DNA of 64,000 nucleotides from Nautilus pompilius. Its lineage: Eukaryota; Mollusca; Cephalopoda; Nautilida; Nautilidae. The stretch is taken from the NCBI GenBank assembly GCA_018389105.1, contig JACATO010000094.1, positions 1 to 64,000 of the forward strand. Direction: 5' to 3'. The notes beneath the pieces are model-generated. The model searched no databases and was not told where the DNA came from. It saw only the letters and a list, made by a program, of their open reading frames with translations. Shown here piece by piece: positions 25,071 to 37,480 of the stretch; position 1 is the stretch's first letter, and each line of letters opens with the position of its first letter. Position numbers and translations under genes: made by a program.

Positions 25071-27984
25071 AACCGGGCGCAATAATGGCAGCGTTTGTCA
25101 TCGCTAACTATACGGCACTGCGCCATCTCGTCCTGCATAAAGTATTGGATGGAAATGATCACAGACACCGGGGAAAGACTGAGCGTGGAGAACACACAAC
25201 TCGTGACAAACTCGCATTTCGCAGGTACTCAAATAATAACAATTTACCCCTTCTTCTCTGGGTGGTAAATCCCTAGAGCTTAAATACACACCGAAACACA
25301 TGACAGTGGCATTTTCAGACCTGGTATAAAAAAAAAAATATATATATATATATATAAGTCAGCTCTGAAACGGCTGTCAGGATAAGTTCCCGAAATCGAT
25401 AATAGATTCGGTTTTCTCACGTGGGGACCGACACTATTCGAAAAAAAGGATAATTTCAAACAGTTCCTCGTATCTAAAAGAACGCTTTGCATGCAATGGA
25501 ATCTCAGAAATATATTAAGGACAGAAGTAGCCTGCGTACTGTCCACTTACTTGTGACGACCGGAGAAGTCATCGACGTTTACCAAGTAGCACAAGAGAGT
25601 GTCTATTTAAATATTAGGTTTTAATGCATTCCCCACTTTTTCCGAGAAGGTGGTAGGGTCTTTACTCTCTCTCATTGGAGTTGCCAAAATTGCATTCACC
25701 CGAAAACTCAAGACAGCAAAGCCAAGAGCCACAGGAATCTAGTGCCGAAGTTACCGACAGGAAGAGCGGGTTAAGCTCAGTGTCTGTAAATCTGATGTCT
25801 ACACTAAAGAAAAATCCACTAAGTTGTTTTAAAAAATAAAGTCTTCCATATTAGTTAGCTCAGTAAATACACTAAACAGCCGTTAATGCTAAGAAACATT
25901 TTGCCGAATAAATAGCATCAATGCAAATGTGCTCATTTTGCATAGTATGTTTAGTTAATAAATCTATTATACAAGGAATTTAACTTTAATTGTTCTATTC
26001 CTTGGCTTGCCAAGAGAAATTATTTGATGGCTAAGTACATTTTTAATACTGCCTATAAACTTCTAGATTACAATGTATAACGAAAGTATTAGGTATATGG
26101 TTACAATATGAACTGATGACCACAATAATTGGCAAACATATTATAGTCTGAACTCTTTAAATTATCCAAGCAATTAATTAATGTGTACACCTATATGTCT
26201 AGTCCGAACGGGATGTTGGTATTTCATCTTAACGTGTCTTTAAATGCCATTTCTTCTTTATGTTTAAACTGTTCCTAATTTTAAATATTTGATTAAACGC
26301 TTGATATATAGATATTTAAAAAAATGCATTTAATTTTCGAAATATACCATCACGCATGCGATAAATGTCTGAAAAATGTCTCTGAACAGACAATAGCAAT
26401 CGAAAGTAGAGTCACCCGCTCTGTCCACGTATCGGAAAGAAACCAGGGAAAGCAAATCGTAAAGGCAATATCGGTATAACACCACCCAACAAGAAAAGTC
26501 CGTAGGTGTGGCACGGAAATCGTCCAAGATCCAAGAACTCTGTCCACGGGTTTTACATTTTACGGGAAGTAAGGAGGACCGGAATCTTGGCTCCCCGAGG
26601 TCCTCCAGTACCCACAGCTCGCCACATGTCCATAACTGTCCGTTATCCAGTGTTCCCGAGAGTACGAATCAATCCACCCATCTCATCAGTTCTAAGAGAT
26701 TTTGCTTTTTATTTAAAAACCCTTTTCCACCCCCCAAAAAAAACATTTAAAACCGGGATCGTGTAGTAAGTAGGTAGATGATTTTGAATCCCAGAACTAA
26801 TGTGTTCCGTCTCGGGCTAAGTGAGGGTTAGGGACACCTCGTCTTTTAAACGACGACCATCACAATCGGAAATGTGTGATAGAAGTGTCAAAATTCATCC
26901 GAATAAGAATGGTTAATTCGCGGGTCTGAAGCTCAAATAAGATACAGGTATAGGAAAAATTCAGCCTGAAATTCCAAATTTTTTCGGGGTGAGCCTTCCC
27001 CCCCTTCCGATCTTGGAGACCCTTTTCTTCACCCCCCCTGCACTAAAACAAACAACAACAACAAAAATCATTTTAAACTATTTCATGCATGAAAAATACT
27101 TTAGAAATTTGAATTTAACAAACAATTCTTTGTTTTCAAGAATTTACATCATTCCAAACGCCTTTTAGAAACAGGGGAAACGCCCCATTTGAATAAACAT
27201 TTTTTTTTTCAGCTGGAGTACTTTTTCTAAATTACTTAAAAAATACACCAAACTCATTCGATCCCCTTCTTGTCTCAGATGCCAGAACGGGCGGAAGTGT
27301 GAAAGAGAGCTTGGTAAGGTGAGAAGCGGAGAATGATACTGGAGAACGTTTCTCAGAAGTAAACAAGAATTCTTCGAAATTTAAAGTGCAAACCAGTGTT
27401 CAGTCGGCCTGCAGTGTCACTGACATTGGGGTTTCCGACGTGGAGGAGTTTCAAAAAGCGTCTAGGATTGTGAACAACAATTGCGGGACTCTAGAGAACG
27501 ACACAGCAGCGACGATCTGCATTAGAATTAACGCCCTCCTCCTCCTCCCAAAATAAAATACCATCCTTCTGGTTCACATTCCCAACCCCATCGTCCAAAA
27601 ATATATATATAAAAACATAAAACTCCCGTTGCCAGCCCCACCAAAACAGTAGAAACCAAACCGTTTATGCCTAACATCTGGTTACAGATATTTAATTCTT
27701 GTTTTACAGTAAGTGTGTGAAAGCAGAATATTCACGTATATCCCGATCCTTTCAGCGAATTCGTGCCATTCCGAGTGGCAGATTATTTAGGCATCTAGTG
27801 CTAACCGTTAGAGATTTCACTGGGCGAGAAAACAATATTTAAAATTTCACAATGGATCAAATGCCGCTTCCATACACGTGATTACACTAAGTTATTGAGC
27901 TGTGTAAAACCTTACTTATCATGTAAATTTTATGGATGGTATTCAACTGTTTTTTTTTTTTTTTTCCAAATGCTGCCATCCCTT
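25071..27984. other. Intergenic, no gene recognised
   Basis: Contains a (TA)n at about 25337-25356 and an AT-rich block 25800-26350. The open frames at 26506-26766 have no recognised motif. Confidence 0.5.
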
Positions 27985-28028
27985 GCCAACCGCGGAGGTT
28001 ACGTTCTCGAAAAAATCCCGCGGTTGGC
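27985..28028. repeat. Perfect 11-bp inverted repeat (CCGCGG hairpin)
   Basis: GCCAACCGCGG at 27985-27995 is exactly complementary to CCGCGGTTGGC at 28018-28028 with a 22-nt spacer. The GC-rich arms stand out in AT-rich surroundings. A related inverted pair is at 28881-28913. Confidence 0.85.
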
Positions 28029-28482
28029 GAGACTAGAGGCTTATGGGAAAATGAGCCTCGTTTTCACAACTTGCTGGGTACTCTATACATCCTATTCAAT
28101 CAATAACCATAAAATAAAGAATACAAAAATAGTATTACCTTTAATATTAAAGAATATAGAGAACAAAAGTACTTTTGTTTACCTTTAATATGATGACGAT
28201 GGTGATCTTGGGAGAGGGGAGTGGAGGTGGCGGTTAGTACTTTCATGAGAGAGAGAGAGAGGTTAGGGGAACGAGGGGCTCTCCTTATCCTTAGAACTGA
28301 AAATGAGATGGGAGAAAAGGACATGCCGCTGGTGGAAGGTTGAGGTGAAGAGGCGGTGGTGGAGGGACGGTTGTAGCAGCTCAGGGTGGATGACTGCTTC
28401 GTCTTGTCTCGGAGGTCTTTCTGAAGCTCTCCGTTTTTGCACTAAGACTCTGCGCTGCCGAACTGCGGGATCCATGTGTCAG

Positions 28483-28818
28483 CCAGGGTTGCCAAGTCTC
28501 GTTTTGCTGCCAGTACCAAATCTGCCCATTTTCTTCACCAAATCGAGTGTTTCATTTCACCATCATGGAAATGCAAAGAAAGTTGTGTACATGGCACATT
28601 CACGGCCAACGGTACTTAATTACATATAAATTTTATTATTTCAATTTAAATTGCTACCAGTTGTTTGCATTTAAATGCAACAAAACACACATTAATTTCG
28701 TTTGTTATTAATATAATCGTCACCACCAAACCACATTTTTTTTTTCATTGTCAAACAGATGTTTCATTACCCGATTTCCTTGCATTCGGTAATGAAAATC
28801 ACTTAATGGCAACCCTGG
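28483..28818. mobile_element. MITE candidate with 12-bp terminal inverted repeats
   Basis: CCAGGGTTGCCA at 28483-28494 is an exact inverted match to TGGCAACCCTGG at 28807-28818, bounding about 336 bp. CAGGGTTGCCA is a common terminus of animal DNA transposons. The interior has no long open frame. Flanking 8-mers are not clearly identical, so the target duplication is unconfirmed. Confidence 0.5.
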
Positions 28819-28880
28819 TTATAGGCGCGCTTGAAGCGCCACTACGCTGTGGTGGCGGAAGCTGGAACACGGCGCGTGCA

Positions 28881-28913
28881 AACCGCGGATACGCGAAATT
28901 TACTGCCGCGGTT
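28881..28913. repeat. 8-bp CCGCGG inverted repeat
   Basis: AACCGCGG at 28881-28888 pairs with CCGCGGTT at 28906-28913 across a 17-nt spacer, in a local CpG-rich pocket (28825-28990). The right arm extends to CCGCGGTTGG, the same sequence as the right arm at 28018. Confidence 0.75.
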
Positions 28914-29055
28914 GGTAAATCGGTACGCAGTGAATTTTTGCGTGGATACTCGAAACTACGGGTTGGCAGGGGGAGACTACTGGTCACTGAGCCAATGCAG
29001 AGAACTCGTCGCTCAAAAGTAATTTTCCCTACTTCTACCTCGCGTGGCTTAAATA

Positions 29056-29079
29056 TTTAATAATAATAAAATAATAATC

Positions 29080-29110
<31 letters not shown>

Positions 29111-29128
29111 TAATAAATAATAATAATA
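29056..29128. repeat. (AAT)n microsatellite
   Basis: About 73 bp of AAT/ATA trinucleotide repeats with a few interruptions. Confidence 0.95.
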
Positions 29129-30909
29129 AGTATTGGTTTTCCTTCATTTTCCTCAACTGTGTGCAAGGTACTTTACATGTGTAAGCTACGCTGATCATTG
29201 CATAGATTTATTGGACCAAGCAAATAGGAAAGTGCACGATAAAATTAAATCATGTGTATTCTTATATTTGGCGCCTGAAAATAAAATCATATTAGATGTT
29301 GTTGCTGACGGTCTATAGATATACACGGACGTTTAAATCAGCTATTAAATGGCACCCGAAGGAAGAATGCATTGTGATGTAACTACGTTTTGATGAACGA
29401 TCGCTACAACGCGTGAACAAATCCAAATACGGCCTGTACAATAGACTCTTTAAAAGGTTATTTTAGCAGATCACACTTACCATTAATGCAATTTTAAACA
29501 AATACGCCACTCACGACATATACATTTTAATTTAACCCCCTGCATACCAATAATCTATTTTTTTTCTTTTATCATTCAATTACATATTCCAAAATGGCAT
29601 AAAGTGAAGCTTACAGAGTAAAAAACAAGTAACAAAAAAAAAAGAGAAAGGAAATTAAGCATATTTATATTTTTAAAGATTGCGACGTCTTCCCCCCCCC
29701 AAGCTATATGTATTTCTTAGAAATGAGCTTTACAAAATGCTTAAATCATCAGATTATGGCCGTACCGTTCCTCCTCTACGTTATTAATTCCAACAACTGT
29801 CGCTGTTCGGAGTGTTATTACTACTGACTGTTTAAATAAATTCTTTATCGAGAATTTAGTTGTGTAGCATGAATTATTTATCTTGATTCGAAATAGAGTA
29901 TGTCAAGATCCAACTCTCTGTCCAGTTCGGTATTATTTATTTGGGAATGGGATAAAGATTTCATATTCAATACCAAAATCCTCACCATCTGCAACTAAAA
30001 GGACAAAAAAAAAAAAAAACAAATGGCTGCCTAAATCCGAATGTATCTCAATAAGAAAAAAGCGTTTTAGTTGGATTATCGGTAAAGGTGCAATGATGAG
30101 CCGGTACAGGCACTTTTTAAAAAGTCTACTCTTAGATGGAATATTTTAAAACAGCAAAAATTGTTGAACACTTGGAGTGACTCTAAAAAAGAACAGACTG
30201 CGGATGGATACATTCTACTTGCGTTATTGCCAATGAATTGCTGGCATTTTTTTAAACCCTCCTATTATGTTTCCGGTCTATTTGACTTAACTTTGGCCCC
30301 TCTCACAGAGCTTAAAATTTGCAATTAAAAAAAAAAAAAATCATATGATATTTTGTAATTTTTTCTAGTTTAGGGGGTCGTGAGCACACGACGAGAAATA
30401 AACAACTTTGAGATGCCAGGGCTGATCTTGTGTACAAACATGATCTGAAGCTTAGTGGTTGTAACCAAAACCTTAACATAATAGGTGGGTTCCTCCGACA
30501 CGAACATTCATTCATACCATCGTCTCGTATACATTTCTTTTAGATGCAAACTCGGTGATTGTTCTAAAAAGGGGAGAGACTTTGAAGCGGCATCATAATT
30601 CGCGTTATACCAAATTGAATGTCCTCGAGTATAATAGATAAATATGTCGCCACCTCCAGCAGGCTGATCGTCTGACTCGGATTCTCCAAATGTTTACGTA
30701 GAATATCACAAAAAGCAATCGGATTTAACTAGTCACATGCCAGAATTATTTCAAGACCAGGTCATTAATTTACCACACACACACAAATGTTTATATATTG
30801 GGAGAAAATTATTAAGTGCAACAATAAACTAACAAAAACAGAAAAGGCATACGACAACGGATATTGCCAAAAGTCAGGACATTTGTAGGATCTATTAAAG
30901 TTGATGTAC
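29129..30909. other. Intergenic, AT-rich, no gene recognised
   Basis: Low-complexity A/T runs and short frames only; no recognised motif. Confidence 0.5.
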
Positions 30910-30970
30910 GGGTCATGGGTCATGGGTCACGGGTCAAAAGTCACAAATCACAGGTCGCGTATGTAGGTCA
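30910..30970. repeat. 7-bp tandem array of GGGTCA half-sites
   Basis: GGGTCA starts at 30910, 30917, 30924 and 30931, then AAGTCA at 30938, AAATCA at 30945, AGGTCG at 30952 and AGGTCA at 30965. The 7-bp period puts one base between hexamers, the DR1 geometry bound by RXR/HNF4/PPAR-class nuclear receptors. It could also be a plain heptanucleotide repeat. Confidence 0.85.
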
Positions 30971-31148
30971 CCAACTTCTTTCCTTAATACTGATGTTCTG
31001 TTAGAATGCTGGTTTTTTTTTTCTTTTAAATAGTAATAGTTACAATGAATTTATCCCGTTTAGTTTCGTCTGATGTACATAATTCTAATTCTGTTTCCAA
31101 GCAGTAGGTTAGCCAAAGCTTCTAACAGTTACACGTACGAAGTAGGGG

Positions 31149-31179
<31 letters not shown>

Positions 31180-34050
31180 ACCGCCATTGCTTTTATTTGA
31201 AAAGATCTAAATCACTTCTTCCGAACGGAATCACGACGAGATGTATCTACCTTTAACGTAACCCAAACGTGGCAACAATCCAAACTCCGAGAGATAGTAT
31301 TTTCTATCAAAGGCAGCCAGCCAATCATGTCGTCGTGATTATCTTCTCGTGGGTGGACTTAATAGAAGTGGCAAACTCAAAGGACTGCCAACATCGGTTC
31401 TTATCTGAGCCCTTCGTTTATAGCTGTGGAGAAAAAGCTTCAAGAAAACTAACTCGGCCGGTCTGGGAAAGAGAACAAGAAGTCACGCCAGGGAAGTACA
31501 TCAATCCGAGCCGGTTCCGATCAGACTCTTGGTGGCAGCTGTACAGCCAGCTAAACACCAGACTACCGCGCCATCCCGTGACAATAACCGGAAGTAACAA
31601 CGTATAAACCGAATATCTCTACATGAACAAAAAAAACCCCTCCTTTTCGTCATTTATTTATTTTCGTTTTTATATTTATTTTTCGGAATTGATTTTACTA
31701 TTTGCATTCCCAATTTTTTGGGAGGTGTCTGCTACATAACTTTCCAATTCTTAATTTTATTATTATCATTATTATTCTTGTTTTTTCGGCTAGCAGGTGG
31801 CCGACAGTCTTATATAAACTTTTCTTTTCCTTGATACGAATTAAAAACGCTATCAGGTTGTGCATTTGTTTTTTTCTTAACGTCCTCTCCAGTTAATCAA
31901 GTTACATTTGTGAATCTGACCATACTGTACAGCCAATAAGAAAAGGGAAAATTCATGTAAAGCGCGAAGGTCTTCGGCGAAAGCGAGGCTGAGCCTCATC
32001 TTGAAATAAATACGCCATAGTGACAGACGTGAAACAAATCAACATGGTGTATCAAAATTTTTCAAATTCTTGTTTAAAATATTATAAATAAATTTTAAAA
32101 GCTAGAAACTAGTGTATGTTACAAAATGGACAGTATGGTATTTGAAATAAAATTCAAAACAAAAGTGACTACTGATACATGTAAATAAAAGGCCTAGGTA
32201 GGTACCTTGTTAAATAATTCTTAATTAGATGCAAGTGCTTATTTAAGAATAAAAATAATAATATTGATTCTCTCTATGTTCTATCCTACCTGACTAATTA
32301 TACTTTCCATTTAAAAATTAGTTGTGGTGTTTAATTATGATTTTTAATATTAATTATTAACATCAAAATCTTAATGGCATTTACAAAATCTGAATGCAAC
32401 AGAAATAAAACAACTGTTTAACAGATCAATGTATTTTTGAAATGCTTCGGTTCCTTTAAACCTATCCACCATCTTCTGTCCATTTTCAGTGTAGCCGCTA
32501 TGAAAGAATCCAGTTCTTTCTCAAAAAAAGAATAAGATTTCTATAAAGACAGTTGATGCGCATCATTGGTGCATGTAAAAAAACAGCGAGAAAGATTCGG
32601 AAAATAGTTTTCGTACATGGATATTATAATGACTGTGATGGCTTCTGGCTAAATGTTATTTCACAGATCTTTTACGATTTATCAGACAAAGTCAGGCATA
32701 GATAATTTGGTCCTTGCCGGCAATAGTGAGAGCCTGTAGATCGTGATACGCTGCCGCACGATGTGCCTCGCGACAAGTCAAACGATTAAGAATCAACAGT
32801 CAGTTTTCAAATCGAGATATTTACAGAAGTACATCTGTGATGTCGATATTGCGTTCAAAATAATTCTTCCTTTCTTTTTTTTTTTTTTGTTTCTTTTCGA
32901 GAAGCTTTCGTCGCCACATCAATTATTTAGCTCTTATCTCCATTGACGCTACGGAAGCTTCCCCTGTCTCCAAGATAAAAGATCTTTTAGACATTCCTTT
33001 CTGATCGTGTCCGTAATTACGGTGGAAAAATGGAGCAGCGTTCAAAAAAGCTTACCCTGAGACGGAGACAGAAGCAATTTTTTTCTTTCCAAACATTGAT
33101 TTAAAAAAAAAAGATAATTTATGCAGTGATAAAAGCCACAAAATAAAAATCAGGTGAAAATTTACAAATCTGCTTATAATTAAATTTGATAATTTGCTTG
33201 TGTATTCTTTTTTTAAAGAGATGAATATTGGCTTATTGTAACTTTCTTTTAATATTTGAAAATTCTTTTTTTTTTTTACAAATTTTATCTGTATAATAAC
33301 TTATTAGAAACTTTTAAAATCGAAAACAAATTATTAACGTTTTTTAATAATATATAAAAATCCAACCAACCTTTAATAGAAAGTAGAAATGTATTTCTAA
33401 AGTTTGCCAATGCTGATTAACTTTAGTTCCTAAATAATCTCAAAATTGATATAATATATATATATATATAAAACAGACAGAAAAGCCACATGTCCGTAGT
33501 TTTTTTATCAAAAAGTGTGAAAATGACCGATAGGTTGTCAACATAAGCCTTGTATCACGAACTCTGGGTAATCTTTCAGCATCTTCCATTCAAAAGCCAC
33601 CTTAAAAAAAAAATCTTGTAGCTGGAAAAGAGTCACAGATCATTCACGCCCATAAACAACCCGTCGGAAGACAAAATGATGCCAGTATTCAGAGACGTAC
33701 ACGCCAAGCAACCTGGCGTTATTTTTTTTTTTTTAAGTCACGGTATTTACGAGCTGCTGGAAAGGAAATCCGTTAAAAAGAAATTGGAATCAGTTTACAA
33801 AAGTGTTGCCCACAGACATTTATCTTAGCGTAGTCAGATATCTCGCTATGGCGTCACCGGGGCTTCAGTAAATGCTGGTTTTGAATTAAACATTTCCTTT
33901 TTTGTACAAGTTTTTTTCCTCTCTGTAAGATTTTCAGACTGCTGTACTGGTTTATGTATTCGTTTTGCTGCTAATTATAGTTCGTTTCGTTTATCTTTTT
34001 GATTTAAAAAAATATATATCAATTTTAATAAATACCAAGTGCGAAAGGCA
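30971..34050. other. Intergenic, no gene recognised
   Basis: A (GA)n microsatellite is at about 31147-31179. Open frames at 31269-31607 on both strands have no recognised motif. The segment 32000-33480 is strongly AT-rich with a (TA)n at about 33450-33470. Confidence 0.5.
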
Positions 34051-34054
34051 AGAT

Positions 34055-34315
34055 AGAAACTTACAGGGACGGGCCGGTGGTAGACCGGTTGAGGGTCTGA
34101 GTTCGAATCCCGGATCGGACTGGGACGGCTCAGTTTGGTGTATCCCTGATGTGGTTTCGTTTCGCGTTTTTTTTTTTATTATTTCACCAGCCGGCCGCGT
34201 GGGTTTTTTCTGGGTATTTCGGTTTCTTTCCACTTAAAAAGATGAAAGTTTCCGAGCACCTGTGGTAGAGGCTACGCTGGTAACTATCGACTGGCTTGCA
34301 CCTTGACTATCACTC
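34055..34315 (+). mobile_element. tRNA-derived SINE copy 2
   Basis: TGGTAGACCGG at 34078-34088 fits the Pol III A-box pattern TRGYNNANNNG. AGTTCGAATCC at 34100-34110 fits the B box with one mismatch. Downstream come CAGTTTGGTGTA, a T run, CCAGCCGGCCGCGTGGGTTT and TATTTCGGTTTCTTTCCAC, the typical SINE body. The A-to-B spacing is only 22 nt start to start, compared with about 44 in a tRNA. Right end is approximate. Confidence 0.75.
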
Positions 34316-34528
34316 AAGAACGGCAACCCGCATTTAGGTAACTTCCTGCTTGGCCTTCCAAGTCAATACGTCATTTATAGCTCGCTAGTGTGATTCGTTC
34401 TTAGAACTCGAAAGTAAGGATAGGGTTCGTCTTCTTAATGATACATTTATGAAAAAATATATAAACGTCATGGAGATATATATCATTATCATTTATTGTT
34501 TAAAAATCTCGACTACGTATGCAAATTA

Positions 34529-34563
<35 letters not shown>

Positions 34564-34572
34564 GCATTTCAA

Positions 34573-34606
<34 letters not shown>

Positions 34607-36889
34607 GCGTATAATGCTGGCATGAATGAAAGAAAGCTCGCTAACAATAGTTAACTTGCACAACGGAAAAGATGTGTGGATAATAATTACATAAACAAAA
34701 ATATAACACATTAAATGCCAAAAAACGCAATGTCATTAAAGGAAATAAAAAAAAACAAAGTATTATTTTACGTTTAAGTTCAACTTCTATATTTTTTGCT
34801 ATGCAAAGTTTATCTGGAGTAGGTAAGGTACAGATTACGGAAACACACGTATATATAGTAACATTAATCCTGCTAAAGGTATATTTGCATATGTTTTTAT
34901 TTGTTAGATTATTTTCTAAACATTGAATAATAATAATAATAGTCAATAAGCCAATGTAATCTGAAAATTTAATTAAACCAGCAAAGGGAATTAACTCCGG
35001 TAATCATTCTTAAGCACATCCCCAAGCTCTACACTCTTAGGGTTGCTTGCAAGAATGTATCTGGTAAATGAAGAGCAAGGATAGTTACTCTAATGAATAA
35101 ACAGTTTAAGTATGACTACGTTGCAAAGAAATCCCAAGCTTCCGAGGGCACGAATTCACAGCTTGTGAAGAAATATATCGAAAAAAGGCACGATCAAAAA
35201 CAAGAAAAGCGATTGAAGTAAGGAAGCATCTGAACAAATGTGAGGAAGGAATATCTAAATCTTAAAGACAAAAGAAAAAAACATTCCAAAAACTTATAAA
35301 TGAAATCCATGTGACCACGAATAAGGAAGTTGGTGCCTTGTTAGTACAATAAAAGTCATGGTCTAAAAAGACAGGGTAGCAGTGACGAAGCCAAAGTTAA
35401 GTCGGGAAAACAAGAGAAGGGCATGAGTAAGAATTCACAGAAATAGGAGCTTCGAAAAAAAATTTTTTTTTTTAAAGAAAAGAAGCGCTGCTACAGGTAA
35501 GTCAGAACTACAAGCAGATTCATATTAGTCGCATCATCCTCACTGGATGTGATGTAATTGGCCCAGGTTTCCTATTTTAGTAAGACAGCGAACCTAAACA
35601 TAAAAAACTTGTTTATACTTCCTTGAAATCCAAGAAAACCCAAGGAAACCTTAAATGTCTGATTCGATCTTCACAGAACACTGCTATGAACATCACAGAA
35701 CATGTGTGGAACTGTGTGAATTCCGTAAACGTTATAAAAACTCTAGAACCTTTCGTGGTTACTTTTGGTACCGTTTAAAAAAAATATGGAACTTAATTTT
35801 TCAACATCTCATTGAAAAACTGTTCAAGAGTATGCAAGTCAAATAGAGAAACTTTGCAAAGCAAAGGATTACAAGCAAAATATATATTTTTTTGTTTCTA
35901 AATTTTTCCATTGGCACTATGCTTTGGTATTTAGTGTATCGTATTTTTTTAATGTTTGTGATTAGCATATTGGAATGTTTTCTGTTATGCGAATAAATTG
36001 CTCTAGTAAGACAAATAGTAGCGCATGCGCACACACGCACTAACCGTAACCTTGACTTTATTCTCATACGTCTAGAGGCCTCAAATGGTTTAATCGGGAA
36101 AAGTGATAGCAAATCTGATATTGCGATTGTGCTGTTGGTCGGCGTAAATATCTTTCCTGGTTCGCAGGCCAAAGATTACGAGTCGGTGCTGTGATGTGGT
36201 TCTAGAGAACGGTGAAGGATATATGTTAGTCTTGAAAAGTTTCGATTTAGAAAAAAAAAAAATTTTTTTTTTCACTGAATGGGTATTCTTCACTGATACT
36301 TATTTCTGGTAGTCAACGAATCTCTGTCGTTAGTCCCGAACACTAACGGTCAGGGTGTCCAATGGATCGGCATTTAAATGTTTTTGCGGTTTTCTTGCGG
36401 ATTCTTCATCTGCTGAAATTTCCCATTGCCTAAGGCGGCCTTTTGAAGTAGGCGGTTTGGACACTTAAATCAGTCGGTTATCGAGATTATTGGTGTAATC
36501 AGAGTACAAAGTCAAGCCCGGTTCGGAAATATGATGATAATGGAATAAAAATATATAATTGCGTAAAAAAAATTTTTCTGCAATTATTTTTAACAATCAG
36601 TAAAAATGTGTTTAGTAATTAGGATGAAACAAGTGGAAGACAGGGGAGGTAAAACCAGTGATATACATACAATATACATCACCGAATGGAAACTGGTGAC
36701 AAGGACGAAAACCTCCTAAGAGAAAACTAGGGAAGGCGGTGTGTTCTCGGCATTGTCTGTCTGTCCTTTTGGCTTCAGAAAGCCAAAAGTAGCAGGAGAA
36801 AACAGACAATGAAATAATGCACGCGGCTGACTCCTGCGTTAACGCTGTCTGCAAGAATGTTTATTTGCAGTCCGCTCTAATGAGGGACT
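34316..36889. other. Intergenic with TA and CA microsatellites
   Basis: (TA)n at about 34530-34560 and (AC)n at about 34576-34602. No recognised gene; short frames at 34641-34946 and 35801-36172 carry no motif. Confidence 0.55.
34530..34602. repeat. Adjacent (TA)n and (AC)n microsatellites
   Basis: About 15 AT dinucleotides at 34530-34560, a 15-base linker, then about 13 AC dinucleotides at 34576-34602. Confidence 0.95.
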
Positions 36890-37480
36890 GACCGCGTGGT
36901 GGGTGTGGTGGGGGCCTCGTTTCGACATCGGTCGGTGAGTCTGCGCGGTGCCGCGGCAGGGTTGGCACGTTCACTGATCCCAAGTAAGTTCGCGCTTCGG
37001 CCGTCCAGTCCAGTGGCTGGCCGGGCTTTCACCGCTTTCTGAAAACAACCGAGTCACTATAAACGTACGCGCGCTTCTCCCGTCTTCCTTTCATCTTTAC
37101 ACCGAGGGGCGGCGCCCCCCACACACACCACAGAACCGGACGCCACGCGCTGTCTCGCTTGGTGCGTAGCGATACACGTAATTCGGTCGGTGGGTCGGTC
37201 GGTCGTCGTCGTCTGCGCGCGTGCGGAGGAGAGTTCGGGCGGGCGGTGTCTCTGCCAGCTCGTCCAAAGTGCCGAAACTGGATTTTAAAAGTATTTATTT
37301 TGTCACAAAATCATCAAAAAAAAAAAAAAATCGCTTTCTAAACGACAAAAAAGATTTAAAAAAAAAAAAACGCGATTACGCCCGTTGTGCGGTGGTACAG
37401 TGAGCGGAGGCGGGAACAGCAAAGGTCGGCGGTTTCGGCGGAGTCCCTCCCCCCGCCGCCGGCCGGGTAATTACTTCCGA
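36890..37480. promoter_or_regulatory. CpG-rich putative promoter, gene unknown
   Basis: A GC- and CpG-rich island about 0.6 kb long in AT-rich surroundings, with repeated GGTCGGTC and GTCGTCGTC stretches. A TATAAA is at 37058-37063 with pyrimidine-rich sequence about 30 bp downstream. CCGGGTAATT near 37465 is only a weak splice-donor match. No coding sequence follows. It could be a promoter for a non-coding or distal 5' exon, on either strand. Confidence 0.35.

Noticed and set aside
31269..31607. 112-residue plus-strand frame
   Set aside because: No recognised family and no supporting splice or promoter structure; could be chance.
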